DNA of 56,132 bases, taken from positions 1-56,132 of the forward strand of contig JAHECO010000022.1 in assembly GCA_024641705.1 (NCBI GenBank), given 5' to 3'. The DNA comes from Candidatus Kryptoniota bacterium. Lineage in GTDB: Bacteria > Bacteroidota > Ignavibacteria > Kryptoniales > JAKASW01. The notes under the pieces were generated by a model, which saw only the letters and a program-made list of their open reading frames with translations, did not search any database and was not told where the DNA came from. The position numbers were made by a program, and so were the translations under genes. Each line of letters opens with the position of its first letter. Positions within the stretch are counted from its first letter, which is position 1. Shown in pieces: positions 29,172-38,517 of this stretch.

Positions 29172-29205
29172 GAGTCCCGTCCCCGTACGGGACTCTTTCT
29201 TTTCT
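29172..29205 (+). terminator. Rho-independent terminator after groEL
   Basis: GAGTCCCGT (29172-29180), loop, ACGGGACTC (29187-29195), then TTTCTTTTCT. A smaller CCCGCTT/AAGCGGG hairpin sits just before it. Confidence 0.85.
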
Positions 29206-29578
29206 ACCGAAACCAAGACGCCCCACCTGAATGTCCGCCCGATGCCCTCAATACACCAGGGAGACCTCTGCGACGATCGGCAGCTTTTTACTAAACAAAT
29301 GCAGATTACAACTAAATATCCGTCTAGAATTAACAGCCTATATTTCGCATAAAAATGAGCAGTCTTGAATCTAAAAGTGTATACAGTAAACACCTGTTTC
29401 TATACCTGCGATTTTAGCCATACGGGCAATATAAGCATAAAAAGACTAACCTTATAAGTAGTGAAAATCCAGGATAACTAAACAGACAATGAGGTGGGAT
29501 GTACAAAATGAACTGCACACTGATCCGCGCTACCAGGGATGACGAAAAGTAGGCTAAAAATGTTTAGTGAAAAAACGA
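29206..29578. other. Intergenic stretch without a recognisable gene
   Basis: About 370 AT-rich bases lie between the groEL terminator and the convergent otsB stop. No frame here has a ribosome-binding site with protein-like content, and no clear repeat or RNA was recognised. Confidence 0.5.
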
Positions 29579-30358
29579 TCAGTCGTCCTCGAAGAGGAAC
29601 TCGGCAAGTTCCCCCACGAGAGCTGCTGGCGATTCTATCATGTACTTCGCGGCGGTCTCTCTCTCAAGGTCCCCTACGAAGACACTTACACCGCCGAGCT
29701 CGTTCACTTTCCGAAAGCCATACTCGTCGGTCATGTCGTCTCCAAAGAAGAACACTCTGCCATGCTTCCCCGCCTTCTGCAGTATCTTCTCCACGGCACG
29801 TCCCTTGTCCCACTCGACGGGTGCCTTGATTTCGACTACCTTCTTGCCGAGCTGAAGTCTGATCTTCCCCGCCCGAACCGGTGCGAGGGTGATCGCCTCC
29901 AGATCGTCGAGAAGTCGGCGGACCAGCCGCGCCTCTACGGTCCTGTAATGCACGGCGATCGAGTACTTCTTGTGCTGTATGAGTGTCCCGTACGGCTTCA
30001 GTTTCCTTCTTAACCGCGGGACCAGGGAGTCTATGAATTTCACCGACCTCGCAGAGTTCGGTTCGACAAACCTGAGCCCCGGCCCCTCGATTTCGACGCC
30101 GTGGTTGCCGGAGTAGAAGATGCCCCTGATCCCGACAAGCTTTTTTATTTCCGGCAGTGCGCGGCCGGAAATGACGCCGACCGTATAATTCCCTGAAAGT
30201 TCCTCCACTACGAACCGCGCGACCGGTCTGAACCTGACCTTGTCAGGAGTCTCCTCTATCCGCGTCAGAGTCCCGTCGAAGTCGAAGAAGAACACCGGGC
30301 GGTTGTCCTTCTCAACGATGAAGAGTCGGCTTTTCAGTCTGGAAGGTGCGTTGGCCAA
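29579..30358 (-). CDS. otsB: Trehalose-6-phosphate phosphatase
   Basis: This HAD-fold enzyme removes phosphate from trehalose 6-phosphate. The 259-residue protein has motif I FFDFDGTLTRIEETPD, ISGRALPEI, GNHGVEIEGPG, and the late motif FFGDDMTDEYGFRKVN. It starts with TTG one base after the treT stop, so it is coupled to that gene; no ATG precedes motif I. It is last in the trehalose operon. Confidence 0.93.
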   Translation of the reverse strand: MANAPSRLKSRLFIVEKDNRPVFFFDFDGTLTRIEETPDKVRFRPVARFVVEELSGNYTVGVISGRALPEIKKLVGIRGIFYSGNHGVEIEGPGLRFVEPNSARSVKFIDSLVPRLRRKLKPYGTLIQHKKYSIAVHYRTVEARLVRRLLDDLEAITLAPVRAGKIRLQLGKKVVEIKAPVEWDKGRAVEKILQKAGKHGRVFFFGDDMTDEYGFRKVNELGGVSVFVGDLERETAAKYMIESPAALVGELAEFLFEDD

Positions 30359-30359
30359 T

Positions 30360-31580
30360 TTACAGGTAAACTATGTCTTTATCGTGGTACAGTGAAAGGG
30401 ACAAAAGTAGGTAATCGCGCAGGTGGCGGGTTATGAGGAAACTCTGCCTGACATGCTCCTTGCCGTTTCTCCCCAGCTCGCGGGCGAAGACCGGCTCGTT
30501 TATCAGCTGCTTCATCCAGTAGGCAGTCCCCTCGATGCTGTGCGTGAGTATCCCGCTGTATTTGTGTTTGATCTGCAGCGGGATGCCGCCGACGGCCGAC
30601 GCGATCACGGGCTTCCCCTTCCACAATGCCTCCGCCACCGTCAGTCCGAAGCCCTCCCTCAACGACTTCTGCAGGACCACCGTAGATCCTTTCTGCAGCG
30701 CGTTGATTTCCAGATCGCTGGACGGCGGGAGGAGCAGCACGAAGATATCCTTGTCGCCTTCCGCAGCTTCCTTGACTTCCGCAAGCACCTTCTCGCCTTC
30801 CGGATCGTCCGTCGCGCCGCCTCCCGCCAGGACGAGCTGGCAGTCGATGTACCTCTTCACAAGTTTATAAGCCTTGATTACGCCGACCGGGTCCTTGAGG
30901 TAATCGAACCGGGAAATCTGCGTGATGATCGGCCGCTTGAGGTCGATTTTGAATCTGTTGAACACACTCTGTACATACTCCTCCTCCAGATCCCTGTTCT
31001 TGTCGCTGAGGGGATCTATGGACGGTGCAATGAGAAATTGCCTTGTGCTGAGAGGGCGACTGAAGGCGGGCGCCGAGAAGACGGCGCCGTCGAAGCGCTC
31101 GATGAAATCTTTGAGGAACAACCATACGTTTTCCCGCGGCTCCGAGAAATCGATATGGCATCTCCACACCCATTTGTTGTCGAGATGAGTCCTCTCCTCG
31201 ACGAGGCCGATCGGCTGCGGGTCGTGTATGAAGACTACGTCGTTTTCGAAATTCATGGCCCGGGCGTTTTCGCGGTCCACCTCGACGAAGTGAGCCCACT
31301 CGTCGTCGGTAAATGTCTCCGCGACGCCGTGCAGGGCGTTGTGGACTTTCTTCGTGATCGAGAAGAACTTCTCTCCCCCTTTTATCACGTCCCACCTCGT
31401 CTGCACGCCGAGTTCGTTCATCATCGGGACGAGGCGCGTGAGTATCTCGGCCACGCCGCCCCCCACCGCTGTCGAATTCACATGCTGGATCTTCATCGAT
31501 CCGGCCTTCTCGCCTATCGCAAAGAGTTCGTCTATGACAGACTTGCTTACAATTTCCGTGTAATCCTTTACCTGTGCCAT
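30360..31580 (-). CDS. treT: Trehalose glycosyltransferring synthase TreT (GT4)
   Basis: TreT makes trehalose directly from a nucleoside diphosphate glucose and glucose. The 406-residue GT4 protein has the family mark HVNSTAVGGGVAEIL near residue 33, FIHDPQPIGL, SRFDYLKDPVGVIKAY, and the C-terminal KSLREGFGLTVAEALWKGKP. Its presence beside OtsA/OtsB gives two separate routes to trehalose in one operon. It follows the DUF5752-like gene by 10 bases. Confidence 0.92.
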   Translation of the reverse strand: MAQVKDYTEIVSKSVIDELFAIGEKAGSMKIQHVNSTAVGGGVAEILTRLVPMMNELGVQTRWDVIKGGEKFFSITKKVHNALHGVAETFTDDEWAHFVEVDRENARAMNFENDVVFIHDPQPIGLVEERTHLDNKWVWRCHIDFSEPRENVWLFLKDFIERFDGAVFSAPAFSRPLSTRQFLIAPSIDPLSDKNRDLEEEYVQSVFNRFKIDLKRPIITQISRFDYLKDPVGVIKAYKLVKRYIDCQLVLAGGGATDDPEGEKVLAEVKEAAEGDKDIFVLLLPPSSDLEINALQKGSTVVLQKSLREGFGLTVAEALWKGKPVIASAVGGIPLQIKHKYSGILTHSIEGTAYWMKQLINEPVFARELGRNGKEHVRQSFLITRHLRDYLLLSLSLYHDKDIVYL

Positions 31581-31590
31581 TCAATAGATC

Positions 31591-32235
31591 CTACGAGTTG
31601 GGTACTATCTTGAGGAGTCGTTCCCTGAGCCCCTCGAGCGTGAAGGTGTAAGGGTCGAGACGCGAAATCTGCTCCGCTTCCTTTTCCTTGCCCGCCGACC
31701 TGAGCCATATAGAGAAGTCGTTATCTCCCTTTTCCAGGCGGAGTTTCGCTTCGAACATGTGGAAGTAGATCGCGTGTATGCTAATCGTCTTCAGTATCTC
31801 CTTGAACTCCTCCACGGTTCCCGCGACCCTTCCGGTCGAAACAACGAAAATCCGGGAGCTCATGAAATGAAACTCCTCGCCTTCAGGACACCTTCCGCCG
31901 ACCTTATGCTTCGCCCCTTTCAGATAACCTTCCAGCAGCTCGAGAAACCGCATCCTGAGGTCGGACAGCCTCACGAACTGCATGATGTCGATGCTCGCGA
32001 GCATCTCGCCAGCAACTTCCTCATTGAGCATGTTCGTCACCCAGTACGCGAAATCGTTCGGCGGCTCCGGCGAAAGGAAATGGTGTTGCTGGAGGAACCT
32101 GTGGGTATGGTGATAGATCGAGGAGAGGGGCACGGTCCTGATCTCGTCAGTCAACTCGGGCAGCGTCGCCGCTCTCTTCCCGAGCATCTCCGTCAAAATC
32201 AGCCGCGACTTAAATTCGAAAGGGGTGAATTCCAA
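31591..32235 (-). CDS. DUF5752-like protein of the trehalose operon
   Basis: This 214-residue soluble protein begins MEFTPFEFKSRLILTEMLGK-like and has TVPLSSIYHHTHRFLQQHHFL and PNDFAYWVTNMLNEEVAGE, matching the DUF5752 family as I remember it, a family often found beside treT/otsA. It has no signal or membrane segment. Its biochemical role is unknown; a regulatory or accessory role in trehalose or osmotic control is inferred from position. It starts one base after the end of mscS. Confidence 0.75.
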   Translation of the reverse strand: MEFTPFEFKSRLILTEMLGKRAATLPELTDEIRTVPLSSIYHHTHRFLQQHHFLSPEPPNDFAYWVTNMLNEEVAGEMLASIDIMQFVRLSDLRMRFLELLEGYLKGAKHKVGGRCPEGEEFHFMSSRIFVVSTGRVAGTVEEFKEILKTISIHAIYFHMFEAKLRLEKGDNDFSIWLRSAGKEKEAEQISRLDPYTFTLEGLRERLLKIVPNS

Positions 32236-32236
32236 T

Positions 32237-33277
32237 TTACTCCGTCTCTTTATTCATGTAAACGGTACGAATCGGGAACGGTATCGTTATCCCCTCCTTA
32301 TCGTACCTCTCTTTCAGTCGTTTGATAAACTCGTGCTTGATAAGATACTGATCGACAAAGGTAGACCCCCGAAGAATCACCGAGAAATTTATCGAAGAAT
32401 CTCCGAACTGGTTGTACCGGATGAACGGGTCGAAATCCCGCTTTGCGCCCTCCACTGTCTTCTGCACATCGCGGGCTACATCGATCGTGACCTCCTCGAC
32501 CTTCCGGAGATCGCTGGAGTAGTCCACTCCGAGATTAAAAACGATGGACATATCCGGATGCGGGCGCTCGTAATTCGTGACGATCAGGTTCGCGATGTTC
32601 TTGTTCGGGATTATGACGTGGTTGCCGGGGAGCGTCCTTATTACCGTCGCCCGCCAATTCAAGTCCTCGACGAAGCCTTCGTCGCCGCTGCTGAGCCTGA
32701 TGTAGTTCCCTACCTGGATCTGTCTAGCGGCAAGTATTTGCAGTCCCGAAAAGAAATTAGACAGCGTTTCCTGCAGCCCGAGGCCGATGGCCAGACCGCC
32801 GACACCGAGCGCCGTCAGCAGCGGCGCTATCGATATGTGCAGGTCGTCCAGGATTATCAGTATCCCGATCGAGTAAACTGTAACCCTTATGATATTCTTC
32901 AGAAGGCTCGTAGCGGAGGCAAGTCCCGTGATCACCGACTTGTAATACTCGATGGTCTCCGTTCCGATGTTCGATACCACGATCGTCACAGAGAAGATGA
33001 CGAGGACCCCCAACGCCTTCGAAGAGAAAGCAGTGATCCCCTTAGAAAGACCCTGCGTCTGGAGAATCACGTAAAGGCCGAGCACGAGGAACCACAGGAC
33101 CACGGAGCCCCGGACAGAGGATATCACGACGTCATCGAACCGCCACTTGGTGTGTGAAGCGAGCCTGGCAAGGTAACCGATCACAACCTTCTTAAAGAAC
33201 AGACCCAGAAGAAGCGCGCCGACGAGTATCGCAACGGGTGCGATCAGCTGCTCAAGTATCGACAACTTCAGTATCAT
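32237..33277 (-). CDS. mscS: MscS-family mechanosensitive channel
   Basis: The 346-residue protein has about four N-terminal membrane helices, the pore-lining helix ALGVGGLAIGLGLQETLSNFFSG (split in two parts) with the Gly/Ala packing of MscS TM3, and a C-terminal beta domain with GNYIRLSSGDEGFVEDLNWRAT-type sequence. It releases solutes when the membrane is stretched by hypo-osmotic shock. Sited inside the trehalose operon, it pairs solute synthesis with release. ATG 33277 overlaps otsA by 26 bases; a TTG at 33292 is the alternative. Confidence 0.92.
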   Translation of the reverse strand: MILKLSILEQLIAPVAILVGALLLGLFFKKVVIGYLARLASHTKWRFDDVVISSVRGSVVLWFLVLGLYVILQTQGLSKGITAFSSKALGVLVIFSVTIVVSNIGTETIEYYKSVITGLASATSLLKNIIRVTVYSIGILIILDDLHISIAPLLTALGVGGLAIGLGLQETLSNFFSGLQILAARQIQVGNYIRLSSGDEGFVEDLNWRATVIRTLPGNHVIIPNKNIANLIVTNYERPHPDMSIVFNLGVDYSSDLRKVEEVTIDVARDVQKTVEGAKRDFDPFIRYNQFGDSSINFSVILRGSTFVDQYLIKHEFIKRLKERYDKEGITIPFPIRTVYMNKETE

Positions 33278-34751
33278 ACTCGACAAACTCAAAATTGAAG
33301 ATCTCGCTCAGTATCTTGGCCGCCCACCTGTAGACGTTCTGCTGGCTGATGGCCTCGCGCATCCTGGTCATGCGCCGCTGCTGTTCCTCCAGCGGCATTT
33401 CGATTGCGGTCTTGATCGCGTCGGCGAGCCCGTCGATAAAGTACGGGTTTATCTGAACGGAGTCGACCAGCTCCCTCGCAGCGCCGGTAAACTCGCTGAG
33501 CACCAGGACACCGGACAGGTCGTTCCTCGAGGCGACGAATTCCTTCGCTACGAGGTTCATTCCGTCGTGCAGAGACGTAACCAGAGAAACGTTCCCTATC
33601 CCGTTCCACGCGACGACCGATTCCTTGGAATGGTTCGCCCGGGCGAAGATTATCGGCTTCCAGCCGAGAGACTGGTATTTCTCGTTGATGCTGACCATCA
33701 TGTCGTTAAGCGAATCGTTCAGCTCCCTGTACGCAGGTATCTGCATCCTGCTGAGAGCGCCGAGCTGGACGTACACGAACTTTCCGACGTATTGCGGGTT
33801 CTTCTCCAGAAAACGGTCCACAGCCCTGAACCGCTCTATAATCCCCTTCGTGTAGTCGATCCTGTCGACGCCGACGGCGACGATTTTATCTTTGAGCCTG
33901 TACTTCTTTATCAGCTCCTGTCGCATGTTCATAATGGGTGCGCTTGCCGAGAGACGGGACACGTGCTCGAAATCGATGCTGATGGGGAACGCGCGGAGGA
34001 GCGTCGTACGTCCGCCCCTGTTGATGCGGGAGACATCGTACTCGACGCGGGACTCGATGTACCGGTTAACCGTATCGAGGAAATTCATGACATGGTATTG
34101 TACCTGGAAGGCAAGCAGGTCGTTGTACAGGAGGTTATCGAGCAGCTCTTCCTTGAACGGCAGGATGCGTACGACCTCGCTGTTCGGCCAAGGGATGTGC
34201 CAGAACTGAGCGGTGACGACGTTGCGCACCTTTTCTTTCAGTATACGGGCCAGGTTGGCAAAGTGGTAGTCCTGGATGAAAACGAAGGCGGGGCGGTCGC
34301 CGACTATCTCCGCGATCGCGTCTGCGTACTTTTCCTGGACCGCCTTATACATCTGGTAGTCCGCTGCCTCAAACCTCGGACGGATGAATGCGACGTGGCA
34401 CAGCGGCCACATGCCGCCGTTTGCAAAGTTGTAGTAGAAACCGGTGATCTCTTCTTTCGAAAGGAAGACTCTTCTTAGCGTGAAGTTCGGGTTCTCCGGA
34501 GGACATCCGATCTCGTTCCGCTCGTCGACCACAAGATTGTCCGCTTCCCCCGACGCCTGAGCTACCCAGTAGCCTCCGCTCGCTTCCATTATCGGTTCGA
34601 GCGCGGTTACAAGGCCTCCGGGCGGGACGTAGTACTTCACGTCATCGCCGTCGAAAACGTGAACATACGGCTCACGGTTCGAGACGACCACGAGAAGCCT
34701 GTCGCCAAGCTTTGATTTGATGAGTTCAGATAGTTTTTCCCTGGTCCACAT
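33252..34751 (-). CDS. otsA: Trehalose-6-phosphate synthase (GT20)
   Basis: OtsA joins UDP- or ADP/GDP-glucose and glucose 6-phosphate into trehalose 6-phosphate. The 499-residue protein shows LVVVSNREPYVH, PPGGLVTALEPIM, IQDYHFANLARIL, WHIPWPNSEVVRILPF, VGVDRIDYTKGI and SLHDGMNLVAKEFVA with FTGAARELVDSVQINPY, the full family set. It is first in the five-gene trehalose operon. Confidence 0.95.
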   Translation of the reverse strand: MWTREKLSELIKSKLGDRLLVVVSNREPYVHVFDGDDVKYYVPPGGLVTALEPIMEASGGYWVAQASGEADNLVVDERNEIGCPPENPNFTLRRVFLSKEEITGFYYNFANGGMWPLCHVAFIRPRFEAADYQMYKAVQEKYADAIAEIVGDRPAFVFIQDYHFANLARILKEKVRNVVTAQFWHIPWPNSEVVRILPFKEELLDNLLYNDLLAFQVQYHVMNFLDTVNRYIESRVEYDVSRINRGGRTTLLRAFPISIDFEHVSRLSASAPIMNMRQELIKKYRLKDKIVAVGVDRIDYTKGIIERFRAVDRFLEKNPQYVGKFVYVQLGALSRMQIPAYRELNDSLNDMMVSINEKYQSLGWKPIIFARANHSKESVVAWNGIGNVSLVTSLHDGMNLVAKEFVASRNDLSGVLVLSEFTGAARELVDSVQINPYFIDGLADAIKTAIEMPLEEQQRRMTRMREAISQQNVYRWAAKILSEIFNFEFVEYDTEVVDT

Positions 34752-34798
34752 ACTGTTTCAATATAGGGTTTTAGGCGAGAATACCAAGGATGGGAACA

Positions 34799-34940
34799 AG
34801 TCAAAACTCAAGACTCAAACGTCAAAACCACATCTCAAAAGTCAAAAGAGAGCTGTCAAACGATTTGATTTTTGACTTTTACCTTTGAATTTTGACTTTT
34901 GAGCTCCTGGCCTGAACTCGTTTCAGGACAGGTTTGACCT
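34799..34940. repeat. Heptad tract plus 27-base palindromic repeat, copy 2
   Basis: AAGTCAAAA/CTCAAAA-type heptads (34799-34856) face TTTTGACTTTTACCTTTG-type heptads (34866-34903), making a large imperfect inverted repeat. It ends in the 27-base unit at 34911-34937 that matches 24142-24168 inverted with one mismatch. It separates otsA from ssrA. Confidence 0.7.
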
Positions 34941-34948
34941 GGTTTTAG

Positions 34949-35308
34949 TGGAGATGCGGGGACTCGAACCCCGGTCCGAAGATAGGACTCCATGAGCCTC
35001 TACGTGTATAGCTTCGGCCAAGAATTTCACTGAACACTGCTCGCGAAGCAGAGTTGTGATCAGCAATCCCGGCATAATATTTCCAGCGGCCCACCGGGCG
35101 CTGGCCGACGAAAAGCCTGCCTGGGCGACGCCCATTCCGGTGCCGACAGACAGAACCTCCGGATGGACGGGTTACCTTTTTTTAATTAGGCAGCCAATGC
35201 GTAGTTGTTATTCGCATTTACTTTTTACCGATTATTTAACGCGGGACCGGCGACCGCGACACGCATCTCATAGCTTCCCAAATCCCCGTCGATTCCAATG
35301 TCATCCCC
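34949..35308 (-). ncRNA. ssrA: Transfer-messenger RNA (tmRNA)
   Basis: This 360-base tmRNA rescues stalled ribosomes with SmpB. The 5' end GGGGATGACATTGGAATCGA (35308 downwards) pairs with the 3' end CATCTCC, and the T-arm GGGGTTCGAGTCCCC lies at the 3' side. The tag frame at 35211-35182 reads approximately (A)VNANNNYALAA-stop. CCA is not encoded. Pseudoknot-like GC-rich segments follow the tag. Boundaries come from acceptor-stem pairing and may be off by a base or two. Confidence 0.93.
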
Positions 35309-35376
35309 ATTTTCCTGAAAAAATCCGACCCAAAGAATTCTGACATCGTTCGGGACGAGAAACTGTCCTCAAATTA

Positions 35377-35643
35377 TCAAAGAACTATTAAATCGGATAT
35401 TCTCTTGACGAGCCCTTCGGTATATTCCAGGCTCCTCTTGCTCGCCGAATCTTCGATCTCGGCCGCGACGCTCGAAATCTCCGGATAACCGAACGACTTC
35501 GCCGTCCCTTTTATCTGGTGCGAGATCGAACTCACTTCGTTCCACTCTGCAGCTCTCAGCGCAACCTCGAGAGCCCGGATCTTCTCCGAGAGGTCGGCTG
35601 CGAACAGAGTCCTGAGCTTTTCAAAACCGTCGTCTCTGTTCAA
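35377..35643 (-). CDS. Hpt-domain phosphotransfer protein
   Basis: This 88-residue helical protein has the Hpt motif SHQIKGTAKSFG with phospho-acceptor His42. It starts at a TTG whose last bases overlap the stop of the receiver gene (TTGA), so the two are coupled. It presumably exchanges phosphate with the receiver or a hybrid kinase elsewhere; no kinase gene is near. Confidence 0.85.
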   Translation of the reverse strand: MNRDDGFEKLRTLFAADLSEKIRALEVALRAAEWNEVSSISHQIKGTAKSFGYPEISSVAAEIEDSASKRSLEYTEGLVKRISDLIVL

Positions 35644-36005
35644 GAATTGTAAATTTCCAAAATCTGGTTCGCAAATGTCTTCGGCTCGATCGGTTTCGGC
35701 AGGTAACCGTCGAAACCGGCGGCTTCGAACTTTTCTTTGTCACCGCGCATCGTGTAGGCGGTAAGCGCAATCACTTTGATGGCTTTCGTCAACGAATCCG
35801 CGCGTATCTTCCTGAGTATCTCGACACCGTCCATCTCCGGGAGCTGGATATCGAGGAGAATCACATCGGGCATCTTCCCTTTCAGGAATTCAAACGCCTG
35901 CTTTCCCGATTCCGCCTCGTAGACGTTATATCCCCCCTTTTTCAGGAGGTATACCGCCAGCTGCCTGTTGATCGCATTGTCGTCTACAACGAGAATATCG
36001 CGCAT
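35640..36005 (-). CDS. Single-domain response regulator (CheY-like receiver)
   Basis: The 121-residue protein is a lone receiver domain: acidic pair VVDDN (7-11), phospho-Asp52 in VILLDIQLPEMDG, Thr81 in ALTAYT and Lys103 in LPKPI. There is no output domain. With the coupled Hpt gene it forms the relay end of a hybrid phosphorelay. What it controls is not visible. Confidence 0.9.
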   Translation of the reverse strand: MRDILVVDDNAINRQLAVYLLKKGGYNVYEAESGKQAFEFLKGKMPDVILLDIQLPEMDGVEILRKIRADSLTKAIKVIALTAYTMRGDKEKFEAAGFDGYLPKPIEPKTFANQILEIYNS

Positions 36006-36069
36006 AGGTCTCTCTCACAAAAATATACTAATGACCGCCCCGAAAGGCAACCAACCTTCCGGCACCCAA

Positions 36070-38322
36070 CTACCTGTTGAGATTGAGGTTGTCACAGTTG
36101 CCCCTGAGGTAAAGGTTGAGATACTGCGTGTAAACCCGGTAAAGAAGTACCCTGCTCGCGTCGTTGTACACGGCTCCGTGCGCGCCGGGCGGATAAATAC
36201 GCAGGTCGGCATCCTTCCCAGCGTTCGTCAATGCCGTCAGAAGATGCATCGTGTTTATGGGATGCACGTTATCGTCCATCTCGGAATGAATCAGGAGCAA
36301 CTTTCCTCTCAGGCTGTCGGCATATGTCATGCACGAGCTCTTCACGTAACCGGAATCATTGTCCGGGATCAAACCCATGTACCGTTCGGTGTAGATGTCG
36401 TCGTAGAGCCGCCAGTCTGTAACGGGTGAATTCGCCATGCCTACCTTGAATGCACCGGGGTGAGTCAGCATCGTGTACACGGTGCTGTATCCGCCATAGC
36501 TGGTTCCCATGATCGCCATCCGGTCCGAGTCGACGTACGGGAGGGTTGCCAGGTAGCGGGCCGTTTCGACGAAATCGTGGCTCTCCCAGTAGCCGAGTTT
36601 TTTGTAGACTATCTTCATGAACGCGCTTCCGTAGTCGGCGTTGCCGCGGTTGTTGACGTTCACGACGATGTATCCCTGCTGGGCCAGCCATTCTTCCCAT
36701 CCCGACGTTTCGAAAGAATTGTAGACCGAATGCGACTCCGGCCCGCCGTAGATCGCCAACACTACCGGATACTTCTTCGCCGGATCGAAACTAAACGGCT
36801 TGATCATGTAACAGTCGAGTTTGACCGAATCGGAGGTCGTGAAGCTGAAGAGCTCTTTAGGCGAGTAATAATGAGTCGCAATGAACTTTCCCACGGCGGC
36901 GTTGTTCTCCAGCTTCTTCACGAGTTTCCCGTCCGTGTTCCAGAGTTCTACCTGCTTCGGCTCCGAGACGTTAGAGTAAGTATCGACGTAGTACCGGCAA
37001 TTCGGAGACATATCGAACTGGTGATAACCGGGCGCCTTTGACAGGCGTTCCTCATGTGTCCCGTCGAAACGTATCGAGTACAGCTGATCCTCGAGCGGAG
37101 AAGCCTCGGTGGAAGTGTAGTAAATGATCTGCTTCTCCGGATTGATTCCCATGACCTTGATGACGTCCCAGTTTCCATCCGTGACTCTTTTGACAAGCTT
37201 GCCCTGGTAGTCGTAGCGGTATATCTGGTAGTAGCCGCTGCGGTCAGACACCCAGAAGAACTCGTGGATTTTCTCCGGGAAGAAAATCATATCGTTCACG
37301 TTTGTATAGAAGTTGAATATCGCCACCCACGTGTCGTTCTTTTCCTCCATCACCAGCCTGCGCGCGCCCGTAGTGACGTTGAAGAAGAAGAGCTTCATGT
37401 CGTTCTGCGCGCGGTTCAGGACCATCATCGCCAGCGTATTCGGCTCGCTTGTCCAGTATATTCTCGGGATGTAGTAGTCGCCTGTTTCGCCCGTGTGAAG
37501 GTAGATTTGCCTGCCTGTCTTGATGTCGATAACACCTATTTTGACGAGAGGATTGGGATCGCCAACCTGGGGTATCGGGATTTGTTCCCACCTATTGTGA
37601 AGACCTTCGTAATTGGTTATCTGGATTATGGGCACGGGGCTTTCATCGAAGTGCCAGTATGCGATGTACTTGCTGTCCGGCGACCAGTTCCACGCCTGTG
37701 CCTGACCGAACTCCTCTTCGTAGACCCAGTCGTAATGCCCGTTGAAGATCTCTTTAGTTGCATCGTTCGTCAGTTGTGTCTCGCCCTTCGTCGCGAAGTT
37801 GTAGACGAACATGTTTCCTTCCCTCTCGTACCCGACCATGGAACCGTCCGGTGAGAGCTCGGCGGTCCTCGCGTTCTTTGCGGCGACCTTCAGCGTTTTG
37901 TCGGCGAGCGAGTATATGTAGTAATCCGAAAGCCCGGACCTCCTGTAAATCTTTCTAAAATTCGATTCGAAGACTATATGTTTCGAGTCGTGAGCCCACT
38001 GGAACGACCGGTAGGTGAAAGCCGCTGTCGTGTCGGGGAACGTCATGCCTTTGCCGTCGAATATGAGATCGTCTTTCCCCGTTCCGGGATCGAATGAGCG
38101 AATCTCCTCGCGCCCTGTCGAGTCCGACGTAATATAGGAGTACCTGTTTCCGCCGTCGATCCAGTTAAGGCTTCGCGGCCCCGGCTTGCCCGTCAGCTTC
38201 GAGGTCGCGGCAACCGCATCACGAACATCGCTGTAGTATGATTTCTCCTGCGCATAGACTAGTCCTGTGAGAATGACGGAAGCCAGCGCGATCGTCCCCG
38301 TCCACTTTTTCATAATCTTCAT
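36070..38322 (-). CDS. Exported dipeptidyl peptidase IV (S9B)
   Basis: This 750-residue serine peptidase removes X-Pro dipeptides. It has a signal peptide (MKIMKKWTGTIALASVILTG to about 24), an N-terminal beta-propeller with the double-Glu motif DWVYEEEFGQAQAW, and a C-terminal alpha/beta hydrolase with GTSYGGYST (catalytic Ser), MDDNVHPINT (Asp) and PGAHGAVYND (His). The Bacteroidota-type enzyme acts in the periplasm. It is divergent from the SIMPL gene; about 190 bases between them hold both promoters. Confidence 0.95.
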   Translation of the reverse strand: MKIMKKWTGTIALASVILTGLVYAQEKSYYSDVRDAVAATSKLTGKPGPRSLNWIDGGNRYSYITSDSTGREEIRSFDPGTGKDDLIFDGKGMTFPDTTAAFTYRSFQWAHDSKHIVFESNFRKIYRRSGLSDYYIYSLADKTLKVAAKNARTAELSPDGSMVGYEREGNMFVYNFATKGETQLTNDATKEIFNGHYDWVYEEEFGQAQAWNWSPDSKYIAYWHFDESPVPIIQITNYEGLHNRWEQIPIPQVGDPNPLVKIGVIDIKTGRQIYLHTGETGDYYIPRIYWTSEPNTLAMMVLNRAQNDMKLFFFNVTTGARRLVMEEKNDTWVAIFNFYTNVNDMIFFPEKIHEFFWVSDRSGYYQIYRYDYQGKLVKRVTDGNWDVIKVMGINPEKQIIYYTSTEASPLEDQLYSIRFDGTHEERLSKAPGYHQFDMSPNCRYYVDTYSNVSEPKQVELWNTDGKLVKKLENNAAVGKFIATHYYSPKELFSFTTSDSVKLDCYMIKPFSFDPAKKYPVVLAIYGGPESHSVYNSFETSGWEEWLAQQGYIVVNVNNRGNADYGSAFMKIVYKKLGYWESHDFVETARYLATLPYVDSDRMAIMGTSYGGYSTVYTMLTHPGAFKVGMANSPVTDWRLYDDIYTERYMGLIPDNDSGYVKSSCMTYADSLRGKLLLIHSEMDDNVHPINTMHLLTALTNAGKDADLRIYPPGAHGAVYNDASRVLLYRVYTQYLNLYLRGNCDNLNLNR

Positions 38323-38517
38323 GTTCAGTACCTCAGTTGGTAGGTTTTGTGTTCCAGGAGTTTATTTCGGTTGGAATGTTCTGCGGCATCGTCGGAATAC
38401 ATTTCTTTGCTGGAAAAAGTTACCTCTTTCGGCGTGAATACTCAAGGAATGGCGGTGCCACGATATGATTTGAATTTTCCGGCGCCGTTTGATAAATAGT
38501 TAAAAATGGAGGAGAAA

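Noticed and set aside
30423-31613. 396-codon plus-strand frame opposite treT
   Set aside because: Same reason: antisense shadow of a well-supported gene.
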